From positions 1 through 52,342 of the forward strand of contig NZ_JANYGQ010000030.1 of assembly GCF_025359345.1 (NCBI RefSeq): 52,342 nucleotides of DNA. Reading direction: 5' to 3'. The position numbers and the translations under genes were made by a program. This document shows, in pieces, positions 26,867 through 34,015 of this stretch. Source of the DNA: Mucilaginibacter sp. (GTDB lineage: Bacteria > Bacteroidota > Bacteroidia > Sphingobacteriales > Sphingobacteriaceae). The stretch's first letter is position 1. Each line of letters starts with the position of its first letter. A model generated the notes under the pieces. The model was given only the letters and a program-made list of their open reading frames with translations. It did no database searches and was not told the DNA's origin.

Positions 26867-27173
26867 AATTGTGAGATTGTTTTAGTTTAATACGTTTTTT
26901 TGGGGAAAGGTGACCCTTCCACGCCGCTGCCGCAAGCCTCCCCGGTCTTCTCGCGCGAGTATGACGCGCAGGCCCCAGGCGAAAAGGCTACTCGTGCGCC
27001 GCTGACAGGTAGCCAACTTGCACGCGGCGCCTTACCCCACAAAATCATTCCGGTTCATTGATTGTCCTGTGCAGTCCGCCAGCTGGCGGATCGTTCCTCG
27101 CAATGACGCGCGGAGAGGGCGCTCGTTCCTCAATGGCGCGCGGAGAGGGTTTGCCGCCTACACATTACCAACG
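26867..27173. repeat. partial family A copies
   Basis: 27047-27108 carries the right end of the family A element (GATTGTCCTGTGCAG ... TCGTTCCTCGCAATGAC) interrupted by a CCGCCAGCTGGCGG palindrome. GCGCGCGGAGAGGG occurs twice. 26925-26975 repeats a word block seen at 26274-26320. No gene. Confidence 0.6.
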
Positions 27174-27323
27174 TCGTCATTGCGAGGAACGAAGCAATCT
27201 TTACGCGTGCAAATCAAGGAGCAAAAGCTTTGTGGTGACCTGTCAGCCGCATTTTTGATCTTCACAAATATTACGGTTCCTGATTGTCCTGTGCAGGGAT
27301 TGCTTCGTTCCTCGCAACGACGG
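27174..27323. repeat. family A palindromic element (150-bp form), left of GIY-YIG gene
   Basis: 27-bp terminal inverted repeats (left 27174-27200; right 27297-27323 with two mismatches). The interior shares nearly all bases with the 18923-19072 copy. Confidence 0.88.
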
Positions 27324-27370
27324 GTGGAGAAGGTTTGTACGTAATTTAAGATAATTTTATAATTTGCGCA

Positions 27371-27676
27371 ATGGTATTTATACAAGGTGGCTGCGTTTAC
27401 ATAATGACCAATAAGCGGCATACTGTTTTATACGTAGGTGTTACTTCTGACCTCACAGGGCGGGTTTGGGAACATAAAACGCATTTTTACCCGGATAGCT
27501 TTACTGCAAAATATCAATGCGAAAAGTTGGTTTATTATTGTTTCTACCCACGTATTGAAGAGGCAATTGCTGTTGAAAAAGCCGTTAAAGGTGGTAACAG
27601 GAAAGCTAAAATTAAATTGATTAACGAGTTAAATCCTGACTGGATTGATTTGTATGATAAGTTAATTGAGGAATAA
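27371..27676 (+). CDS. GIY-YIG nuclease superfamily protein
   Basis: A 101-aa single-domain protein of the YhbQ-like type. The N-terminus GGCVYIMTNK corresponds to GIY, and LYVGVTSDLTGRVWEHK to YIG plus the Arg and Glu/His region; FTAKYQCEKLVYY and the conserved Glu (EEAIAVEKAVK) follow. The family cuts DNA; the chromosomal function is mostly unknown. The gene is bracketed by family A palindromes (27174-27323 and 27701-27866), 47 bp and 24 bp away. Confidence 0.88.
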   Translation: MVFIQGGCVYIMTNKRHTVLYVGVTSDLTGRVWEHKTHFYPDSFTAKYQCEKLVYYCFYPRIEEAIAVEKAVKGGNRKAKIKLINELNPDWIDLYDKLIEE

Positions 27677-27700
27677 AAAACAATCACAACCACCAACACC

Positions 27701-27866
27701 GTCATTGCGAGGCTGGCTGCTTGCAGACGGCTTCGAAGCAATCTCTGCGCCGTGCTGCATTGGGATAAAAAGCTTCGTGGTTACCTGCAGGCGGATGCAA
27801 GGTCTCCATTGGCTTCGCGGTTCGTTGATTGTCCTGTGCAGAGTTTGCTTCGTTCCTCGCAATGAC
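27701..27866. repeat. family A palindromic element, right of GIY-YIG gene
   Basis: A diverged 166-bp copy with the same termini (GTCATTGCGAG and CTCGCAATGAC), but an insertion (GCTGGCTGCTTGCAGACGGC) in the left arm. A further truncated end lies at 27882-27897. Confidence 0.8.
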
Positions 27867-27928
27867 GCGTGGTGAGGGCGTTTCGTTCCTCGCAATGAAG
27901 CGCGGGGAATGGCGCTTCGATACCTTCT

Positions 27929-29020
27929 TTACCTCCCCCCTTCCACCTCCCATTCCAACAACTTATTATCAATCCATTTATCAGCAATATCAACGCCGCG
28001 CTGCTTGTCGTAAGCGGTGGGATTTTGGGTTAGAGTATTGTCAATTACGAAGGTGGCGGTTGGTATTCGGGCGTTTAGTTCACGTGCTTTGGTATGCCAT
28101 TTGGCATAGGCGTTAACATCGGGATAGAGGCGTACGGTGCGGTGTTTTAGTACCTGGCATTTTTCGGCGGTTAGCCCTTCCAGGCTACCGGCTGCTAACC
28201 AGATATAATTGGGCAGGTACATGCTGGCTATAATGGCGGTTTTCTCGCTTTCGGCTATAGCCACCGTTTTGAAGGGTTCGAGTTTTAATAAGTGTTCGCC
28301 AAACAGGCATTGTTGGAGTTTGTAGTCCGCAATTACAGTGTGCAGGATGCCCTCCGGATGTTTCGTGTAATCTGAAAGCGTATTTTTAGATTCAACGGGG
28401 CTGCTTGCACAGCCATTAACGCCAGCCGCAGCGCCTTTCCGACTTTCCGGACTTTTCCGACTTTCGGACTTCCCAACTAACCTGTGCACCCACGCAATAT
28501 GGTTAAACGGCTCCTTCACTCGCTTACAATCCTTACCATTATAGAGCATTATTTTGCCGGTGCGTACCTTGTCGTCGTAGTCGATCTGCCAGAAGATGGT
28601 GGCGCCGGGCCAGTGTTTGGCGCAGCCTATGCGGTATTTTTCAATGAGGTGTATAGCGCCATCGGCACCAAACATGCGGGCCAAAAACATGCTGAAATTG
28701 TTTTTATCGTAACCGCGCATGGTGCCGGCGACTATTGATTGGGGGATGGTATCGAAATACTGGGGTTGTGTTGGGGTTTTCATTGTGTTGTTGTTTAGAG
28801 GTTTGTGGCCGGGGTTGGCCTTAAAAAATTCGCGGGGCGGATAGTGGTAGCCACATTGGTCGAGCCAGTCGCATTTGCCTACATCGTCGGCAAGGTAGTC
28901 GCCGGTTTGTGTGTCGATGTAGCGCTTAAAGGTTTTATGCCTGCTATTACAATTGGGGCAAACATAGCGGGTGCCCGGCCCGCGGTAGGGTTCGAGGGTG
29001 TATCTGTGCGGAGAGTTCAT
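27929..29020 (-). CDS. primase-like protein with Toprim-type domain (DUF6371)
   Basis: A 363-aa protein. The N-terminus (residues 18-57) holds a putative zinc ribbon: CPNC, then KCDWLDQC. The C-terminal half resembles a Toprim domain: VAIAESEKTAIIAS gives the Glu and LYPDVNAY a degenerate DxD. This is the DUF6371 layout seen in Bacteroidetes mobile elements, likely a primase-like replication protein. Residues about 182-197 (KSESRKSPESRK) come from an in-frame array of 9-base repeats (28432-28475). It lies downstream of the RepA-like ATPase gene and is probably part of the same replication module. Confidence 0.78.
   Translation of the reverse strand: MNSPHRYTLEPYRGPGTRYVCPNCNSRHKTFKRYIDTQTGDYLADDVGKCDWLDQCGYHYPPREFFKANPGHKPLNNNTMKTPTQPQYFDTIPQSIVAGTMRGYDKNNFSMFLARMFGADGAIHLIEKYRIGCAKHWPGATIFWQIDYDDKVRTGKIMLYNGKDCKRVKEPFNHIAWVHRLVGKSESRKSPESRKGAAAGVNGCASSPVESKNTLSDYTKHPEGILHTVIADYKLQQCLFGEHLLKLEPFKTVAIAESEKTAIIASMYLPNYIWLAAGSLEGLTAEKCQVLKHRTVRLYPDVNAYAKWHTKARELNARIPTATFVIDNTLTQNPTAYDKQRGVDIADKWIDNKLLEWEVEGGR
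28432..28475 (-). repeat. intragenic nonad word array
   Basis: On the minus strand the words AAGTCCGA, AAGTCGGAA, AAGTCCGGA and AAGTCGGAA follow each other inside the DUF6371 gene. The 9-base period keeps the reading frame, giving a Lys/Ser/Arg/Glu-rich linker. Confidence 0.75.
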
Positions 29021-29097
29021 GGCTCATGGTTGATAGAAGGAGATGGAGGTAGTCTTGTCTATTGGTGTTTGGAAGATTGTTTTAAAAGCAGTGGCCG

Positions 29098-29220
29098 GTG
29101 CGATTCCTTCCCTGGGGAAGGGAAGGTAGGGGTCTGTTGAACTATGATACCACAGACAACCAAGCGTACAAGCTTGGAGCAGAACCCCTCCCTTCGCCCT
29201 CCCAAGGGAGGGAATCGCAC
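29098..29220. repeat. large inverted repeat (CCCTCCC/GGGAGGG)
   Basis: Left arm 29098-29136 and right arm 29180-29220 are inverse copies (GTGCGATTCC... and ...GGAATCGCAC, with AGGGGT/ACCCCT inside), with a 43-base loop. It separates the primase-like gene from the ATPase gene. Confidence 0.75.
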
Positions 29221-29258
29221 ATTCCCGCGCTTTTTTTAACCTTCCGAATGTGTAGTCG

Positions 29259-29306
29259 TGTCCGTCCGTCCGGTTTACCTGTAGTCCCTGCGGACGGACG
29301 GACGGG
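29259..29306. repeat. family C hairpin with (TCCG)3 arms, at the end of the ATPase gene
   Basis: TGTCCGTCCGTCCGG and CGGACGGACGGACGGG form a long GC stem. It starts 4 bases beyond the stop of the ATPase gene (29310) and may act as a terminator or mRNA-protecting hairpin. Confidence 0.7.
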
Positions 29307-29309
29307 CAG

Positions 29310-30362
29310 TTACTGTGCTGAGGCTTTAATCAGCCGGTCGACTTTTTGGTGGGTGATGTTCATTTTTTTGCCGATCTCCCTCAGGGATAACCCTTCATTT
29401 CGCAATTGCACGGCCTGGTCAATTTCGTCCTGGTTCATGCGGTCGTTTGGTTTTTTCAGGTGGTCGAGTTCGTTGCCGTAGCCTGCAAATTCGTACTTCA
29501 AAAAGTTGGATGGCTTGGTAATGCGGCAAAGGCAAACATTGCTATAACCGTATACCTGGTTGGTATTACGCTGTTTTATCTGCTTTAAATAGCGCAAATC
29601 TTTATCGACGTTGCTTTGACCAATGGTAAAGGCGCTGTCACAAAAGTTCATCAGCATTTTACTGCCCTGTAAATCGTTAAGGGTTATCTGCTGGCTCAAA
29701 TCGCGCTTGGGGGTATGGGCAAGTATCAGCATTGATAGGTCGTACTTGTTTTTTAACGCTTTAAGTTGCTTCATTAACGGCAGGGCGTCTTTGGCCTGCT
29801 CGGTTTCATTACGCAGGTAAGTAAGGTTATCAACTATTACCACCTTTATTTTTTTCTGCACAATATCACGCTCCAGTGCTGCAATAAGGTATTCGTCGAA
29901 GTCGCTAAAACCTGGTGGCACGGCGTTGTCAGGATTTAATTCTGACCGGGAAAAATCCTCCCTGAAATTGTAGTGATTTTCATAGTTTTCGGAGTACCGT
30001 GCTTCAAACTGTTTATCGCTCAACTCAAAATCTAAATACAATGTTGGCTGTGCTTTGGCCTCAACCTCAAATGGCTGCATGGCCTTGCCGGTATTTATAC
30101 AGTTGGCAATTTGAACTGCCAGTATTGATTTGCCCAGGTTACTATCGGCAAACAGTGTGCAGATTTCGCCCTCGTACCAAAGCCTGCCAAACAGCATTTT
30201 GGGGATTGGTTTGGCGCTTGCCTTTTTGAGCCAATACCCTGCCGAATGGGTTATGAGCAAGCCCGGCGGTGTTTCGGGTTCGGGCATAACTTTGGCAAGA
30301 AAAGTGTCGAGTTGTTCGGGTTTGGTGTAATAGATGGTTTTTGATGGTTGGTTTGTTTCCAT
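29310..30362 (-). CDS. RepA-like AAA ATPase (AAA_25), putative replicative helicase
   Basis: A 350-aa P-loop ATPase. Walker A ADSNLGKS near residue 74, Walker B VVIVDNLT near 178, and AHTPKRD as sensor. This RecA-like AAA_25 core is shared by plasmid RepA hexameric helicases. Residues 310-345 form a helix-turn-helix (NEGLSLREIGKKMNITHQKVDRL). It is paired with a primase-like protein, so it likely unwinds DNA for element replication; no plasmid origin or integrase is visible. Bracketed by (TCCG)n hairpins at 29259-29306 and 30566-30611. Confidence 0.85.
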   Translation of the reverse strand: METNQPSKTIYYTKPEQLDTFLAKVMPEPETPPGLLITHSAGYWLKKASAKPIPKMLFGRLWYEGEICTLFADSNLGKSILAVQIANCINTGKAMQPFEVEAKAQPTLYLDFELSDKQFEARYSENYENHYNFREDFSRSELNPDNAVPPGFSDFDEYLIAALERDIVQKKIKVVIVDNLTYLRNETEQAKDALPLMKQLKALKNKYDLSMLILAHTPKRDLSQQITLNDLQGSKMLMNFCDSAFTIGQSNVDKDLRYLKQIKQRNTNQVYGYSNVCLCRITKPSNFLKYEFAGYGNELDHLKKPNDRMNQDEIDQAVQLRNEGLSLREIGKKMNITHQKVDRLIKASAQ

Positions 30363-30375
30363 GTGTTTATTTATT

Positions 30376-30423
30376 GTTGAAATGTTGCAGGGTTGGAATG
30401 TTGTAAGGTTGTTTGGGTGAATT
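30376..30423. repeat. octad word array (GTTGnnnn)
   Basis: Words GTTGAAAT, GTTGCAGG, GTTGGAAT, GTTGTAAG, GTTGTTTG and GGTGAATT follow with an exact 8-base period, 13 bases upstream of the ATPase start. Confidence 0.65.
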
Positions 30424-30565
30424 GAATAGCTGAGTTGTTAACCGCTCACTTGATAAACCAATTCATGAAATGAATTTTAGAAAATACTCCCCTGATAACC
30501 CTTTTTAATAAAGGGCCTTGTTTTCCGTTTAATAGGATTACCTGTTTGCTATGGTTTTGCGTGGG

Positions 30566-30611
30566 TGTCCGTCCGTCCGGGGGGACTGTTGCTCCTGCGG
30601 ACGGACGGACA
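30566..30611. repeat. family C hairpin with (TCCG)3 arms, upstream of the ATPase gene
   Basis: A perfect 14-bp stem: TGTCCGTCCGTCCG and CGGACGGACGGACA, with a G-rich loop. It resembles the copy at 29259-29306. Confidence 0.75.
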
Positions 30612-30910
30612 CTTTGGTTTTATGCTTGAAAAAGCGAGGGGTTTATGTTCACTACAAATGTACAGAAATTTATTTGATAAACAAGAATAATCTGTGATAT
30701 TTTTTAGTAAAATACTTGAAAATGACCAAATTTACTGTTAATAAGCAAGATAATTTTTATTTCGAGGATAAATAAATTCAAGAATAAAAATAAAGATAAA
30801 ACAGATTGTTCTGTAAGTTAGTTTAAATCATTTACAGTACAGACTTGTATTAGTGATGGCAGCGGATACCGGCCGGGCGTGGACCTAAAGTTATCAAGCT
30901 AAGCTTTTTT

Positions 30911-31089
30911 AGCCCTCTTTACGCGCAGCGAAGAGGGCGGTCCAGCGTAGCGTCGACCGGGTGAGTCCTCTACAAGCGGCGTTAACGCAAATGATTGGCG
31001 TAAATGCACGACGTAAAAGCATGGCGGAGAGGACTCACCCCGACCTCGCTTCGCTGGTCGACCCTCTCTTCGCTGCGCGGAAAGAGGGT
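30911..31089. repeat. large imperfect inverted repeat (about 60-bp arms)
   Basis: Left arm 30911-30971 and right arm 31028-31089 are inverse copies at roughly 80% identity, including GCGCAGCGAAGAG and GGTGAGTCCTCT. The 56-base loop has no gene. It occupies most of the gap (30363-31288) before the DUF885 gene; the remainder (30612-30900) is very AT-rich with no gene seen. Confidence 0.75.
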
Positions 31090-31277
31090 AAGCTGCAATT
31101 TCCCGATAACTCAATATCCCTACCATACAGCACGGCCCCGGTTTCTACCAACCGGGGAATGCCCTAATTAATCAATATGCGGGTTCCATACGCCCAATTT
31201 GTAAAACTTCCATATCCATATTTACAATCGTTCGCTTATTTCGGGTAAATGTTTTAAGTTTATCCATCAAATTATAA

Positions 31278-31292
31278 ATGATACCCCGGTGA
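31278..31292 (+). promoter_or_regulatory. four-codon leader ORF overlapping the DUF885 start
   Basis: ATG ATA CCC CGG TGA: the TGA overlaps the GTG start (31289-31291) of the next gene as GTGA. Such an arrangement could couple translation; may also be chance. Confidence 0.3.
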
Positions 31293-33067
31293 TAAAAAAA
31301 CTTTTAATTACATCGTGCCTGGTTTACTGCGTGCTGATTGGCTGCAAAAAAGATGGCTCGTCTGTAGGCGAACAATTGGGCAAGGATGACGGCGCGTTCA
31401 GCATCTACGAAAATAACTTTTTGGATGGCTTGTGGAAGCTGAACCCCGACTGGGCCACCAGCGTGGGTTACCACAAATACGACAGCCTGCTGCTTATACC
31501 CGATGACAAACTGCGCGACAAGCAGATAACCTTTGCCAAGGTGCAGATCGACTCGATGAGCCGCTTTGAGGTGAACACGCTGAATGAAGGGAACCGGGTT
31601 GACTACCGAATGATGCAGAACCAAATGGAAGAAATTGAGTGGCGCCTGCAAACGCTGAAGGACTGGCAATGGGACCCGTCCGGATATAACGTTATCGGCA
31701 GTTTCGCTTATATTTTAAATGAGCACTATGCCCCGCTGGATAAGCGCATGCGCAACTTTTACCAGAAAATGGCCAACATACCGGCCTACTACAAAGAAGC
31801 CGAAAAGCACATTAAAAACCCGGTTGCCGAACTTACCGCGCTGGCCATAACCCAGCATGAGGGCGGCCTGGGCGTTTTTGAAAAAGACTATGCCGATTCG
31901 CTTAAAAAAACGAACATTTCGCAGGCCGAACAAAAACCAATGCTGGAGCGGGCAAGGCTGTCTGCCGAGGCCATAAAGGCACATGTGGCCTGGCTAAAAG
32001 CGCTTAAAAACGACAAACCCCGCAGTTTCAGGCTGGGCAAGGAACTTTACGAGGCTAAGTTTAAATATGATATACAGAGCGAAGCCACGGCGCAGCAGCT
32101 GTTTAACTCGGCGGTTGAGCGTAAAAAGTACCTGCACCGCGAGATGGCAAAAATAGCCCGCAAAATTTGGCCCAAATATTTTGGCACGACCAAACCACCG
32201 GCAGATTCGCTGGATATGATTGCCAAACTAATTGATACCCTGAGCAGTAAACATGCTGCACAGGGCGAGTTCCAGTCGGCCATTGAAAAGGCGATACCGA
32301 AGCTAACGGCTTTTGTAAAAACGAAGGAAATGGTGACTATGGATCCGTCAAAACCACTGGTAGTACGTAAGGAGCCGGGCTACATGGCGGGGGTCGCCGG
32401 TGCATCGATGAGTGCGCCGGGACCATACGACAAGGGCGGCAACTCGTACTTTAACGTTGGCAGCCTGGCCAATTGGAGCGCCGACAAAGCCGAAAGTTAC
32501 CTGCGCGAGTATAATAACTACACGCTACAGATATTATGCATGCACGAGGCCATACCGGGCCATTATGTGCAGCTGGTGTATGCCAACAAAGCACCAGGTA
32601 TAGTTAAAGCGATATTTGGCAATGGCGCCATGGTTGAGGGCTGGGCGGTTTACAGCGAAGAAATGATGCTGGATAACGGCTACGGCGCCGATGAGCCCGA
32701 AATGCGCCTGATGTGGTATAAATGGCACCTGCGCTCGGTTTGCAACGCTATATTGGATTATTCGGTGCATATCCAAAACATGCAGAAGCCGGATGCCCTG
32801 AAACTGCTTACCCGCGAAGATTTCCAACAACAGGCCGAAGCCGAAGGCAAATGGCAGCGTGTTACGGTTAGCAGCGTACAGCTTTGCAGCTACTACTCCG
32901 GCTACCGCGAAATAACCGACCTGCGCGAAAACTGGAAAAAGAAAATGGCCGACAAGTATAAACTGAAGGATTTTAACGAAAAGTTTTTAAGCTATGGCAG
33001 CGCGCCTGTAAAATTGATTAAGGACGTGATGATGGCGAAGGGGGTAGTGAGTGGAAGTGGGAATTAG
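31289..33067 (+). CDS. DUF885 family lipoprotein, putative metallopeptidase
   Basis: A 592-aa predicted lipoprotein (lipobox LIGC19) of the DUF885 family. The zinc motif HEAIPGHY (His419, Glu420, His424) and the downstream EGWAVYSEEM Glu are intact, so a metallopeptidase-type activity in the periplasm is plausible; substrate unknown. GTG start at 31289 is needed to include the signal; the upstream ATG (31278) leads to an immediate stop. Ends in a heptad repeat array. Confidence 0.93.
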   Translation: MIKKLLITSCLVYCVLIGCKKDGSSVGEQLGKDDGAFSIYENNFLDGLWKLNPDWATSVGYHKYDSLLLIPDDKLRDKQITFAKVQIDSMSRFEVNTLNEGNRVDYRMMQNQMEEIEWRLQTLKDWQWDPSGYNVIGSFAYILNEHYAPLDKRMRNFYQKMANIPAYYKEAEKHIKNPVAELTALAITQHEGGLGVFEKDYADSLKKTNISQAEQKPMLERARLSAEAIKAHVAWLKALKNDKPRSFRLGKELYEAKFKYDIQSEATAQQLFNSAVERKKYLHREMAKIARKIWPKYFGTTKPPADSLDMIAKLIDTLSSKHAAQGEFQSAIEKAIPKLTAFVKTKEMVTMDPSKPLVVRKEPGYMAGVAGASMSAPGPYDKGGNSYFNVGSLANWSADKAESYLREYNNYTLQILCMHEAIPGHYVQLVYANKAPGIVKAIFGNGAMVEGWAVYSEEMMLDNGYGADEPEMRLMWYKWHLRSVCNAILDYSVHIQNMQKPDALKLLTREDFQQQAEAEGKWQRVTVSSVQLCSYYSGYREITDLRENWKKKMADKYKLKDFNEKFLSYGSAPVKLIKDVMMAKGVVSGSGN

Positions 33068-33241
33068 TTGATGGTTCATAGTTGATGGTTCATAGTTCAT
33101 AGCCGCTGCAATTGCGATGAGTCCATGGTTGATAGTTGATAGTTGATAGTTCACAGCCGCTGTATTTAGCGCTTTGCCTGGCCTTTGATTCACGGCTCGT
33201 TGCTCTCTTCACCATGAACCATCAACTATGAACCATGAACT
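33067..33241. repeat. heptad word array, palindromic (GTTGATG/GTTCATA)
   Basis: 33067-33108 and 33121-33162 are each six heptads ending GCCGCTG, made of words such as GTTGATG, GTTCATA and GTTGATA. 33212-33241 carries inverse words (CCATGAA, CCATCAA, CTATGAA). The array overlaps the stop codon of the DUF885 gene. Confidence 0.85.
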
Positions 33242-33376
33242 AAAACAAAGCGGTATAACAATTGCTCGGTAACAAGCGCAATGTCGCGGTAATTAAAAAC
33301 CGAACAGAATTATTAATTCTTGCTAAATTATTAATTTTAGGTTATATTGCAGTAGAAACGGTGGAAATGCCACTTT

Positions 33377-33396
33377 TTATCAACACCTGTTGATAA
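33377..33396. other. perfect 20-bp palindrome
   Basis: TTATCAACA, CC, TGTTGATAA. It resembles two inverted DnaA boxes with one mismatch each, but also a simple regulator operator. Isolated in an AT-rich gap (33242-33604) with no gene seen. Confidence 0.5.
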
Positions 33397-33625
33397 CCCA
33401 CTTAATTGGCACGATTTTATTATTAATCAATAGTGTAATTTATTGCCCAATTTGGGTAATTTCTTTCACACATTCCCCAATCATGCAATCCCCATTTTTT
33501 CTTCATTAGAAAATTATTAATTCGACCAACAAGCAGGGGCCACTTTTAATGAAATAGGTACGATTTTTGCAATTCTAATGGTACAATATCATACATTTCC
33601 CGTTCACTCTCAAATTAGTATTATC

Positions 33626-33727
33626 ATGAGCACACTTGCATATATCGGCATTGCCATACAAGCTATCCCGGTATTTTTTATTATCAAAACAAGCATCAAC
33701 ATGATAAAAAATAAAACACTGTATTAA
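33626..33727 (+). CDS. putative 33-aa hydrophobic peptide (type I toxin-like)
   Basis: Too short for standard gene callers. ATG to TAA, 33 codons: residues 4-20 are hydrophobic (one membrane span), followed by a lysine-containing tail (KTSINMIKNKTLY). Its start sits at the edge of an inverted repeat whose partner lies about 250 bp downstream, and a strong terminator follows at 33779-33810. Possible promoters: GATTTTTG near 33562-33569 and TACATTTC near 33592. This fits a type I toxin; it may also be an accidental ORF within a small RNA. Confidence 0.4.
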   Translation: MSTLAYIGIAIQAIPVFFIIKTSINMIKNKTLY

Positions 33728-33778
33728 TTATTAATATAGCCAATATCTTTTATTAGTTGTGGCAAAATACCATAGTTT

Positions 33779-33810
33779 AACTCCCGCACTCTCAGCGGGA
33801 GTTTTTTTTT
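33779..33810 (+). terminator. rho-independent terminator after the 33-aa ORF
   Basis: A 9-bp stem AACTCCCGC (33779-33787) and GCGGGAGTT (33795-33803), 7-base loop, then nine T residues counted from 33802. One of the strongest terminators in the window. Confidence 0.88.
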
Positions 33811-33819
33811 GACTTTTTT

Positions 33820-33933
33820 ATTTTTTTTGAAACTCTGCCAGCCCCGTTTCCGTATACAACCGTGAGTGAAAATTTAATGATAATGCTAATTTGAGAGTAG
33901 CCGGGGTTGAGAGACCGGCTATTCTTGTTTTAT
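33820..33933 (+). ncRNA. candidate antisense small RNA
   Basis: The segment contains the inverse of the small ORF's leader (33877-33899), then a 7-bp hairpin TAGCCGG/CCGGCTA around 33898-33922, then TTCTTGTTTT. That is the layout of an sRNA with an intrinsic terminator. No convincing promoter was found in 33811-33876, so it might instead be the far 3' end of the same mRNA. Confidence 0.3.
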
Positions 33934-33991
33934 CCCCCTTCCCCCCAATTTCTGCTATAATATTAATGCGCCATCAGTGCCGCTACTTTGT

Positions 33992-33999
33992 TACCTTAG
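33992..33999 (+). promoter_or_regulatory. -7-like box before the DUF6263 gene
   Basis: TACCTTAG; 17 bases before ATG 34016. Similar TATCTTAG boxes precede chrA and dapA. Confidence 0.35.
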
Positions 34000-34015
34000 C
34001 CTTACAAATAAAACC

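Larger units (their letters stand above)
33605..33899. repeat. inverted repeat flanking a small ORF
   Basis: 33605-33627 (containing CTCTCAAATTAG) and 33877-33899 (containing CTAATTTGAGAG) are inverse copies with 21 of 23 bases matching. The left copy spans the start codon of a 33-codon ORF. An RNA with the right copy would be antisense to the leader and start of the ORF's mRNA. Confidence 0.75.

Noticed and set aside
27018..27344. ORFs reading through family A repeats (protein words such as CEERSN or SLRGTKQS)
   Set aside because: They are translations of the palindromic repeat and appear in several frames and strands; no real gene.
33377..33396. Twin DnaA boxes / replication origin
   Set aside because: Both halves have one mismatch and no other origin features are near; kept only as a palindrome.
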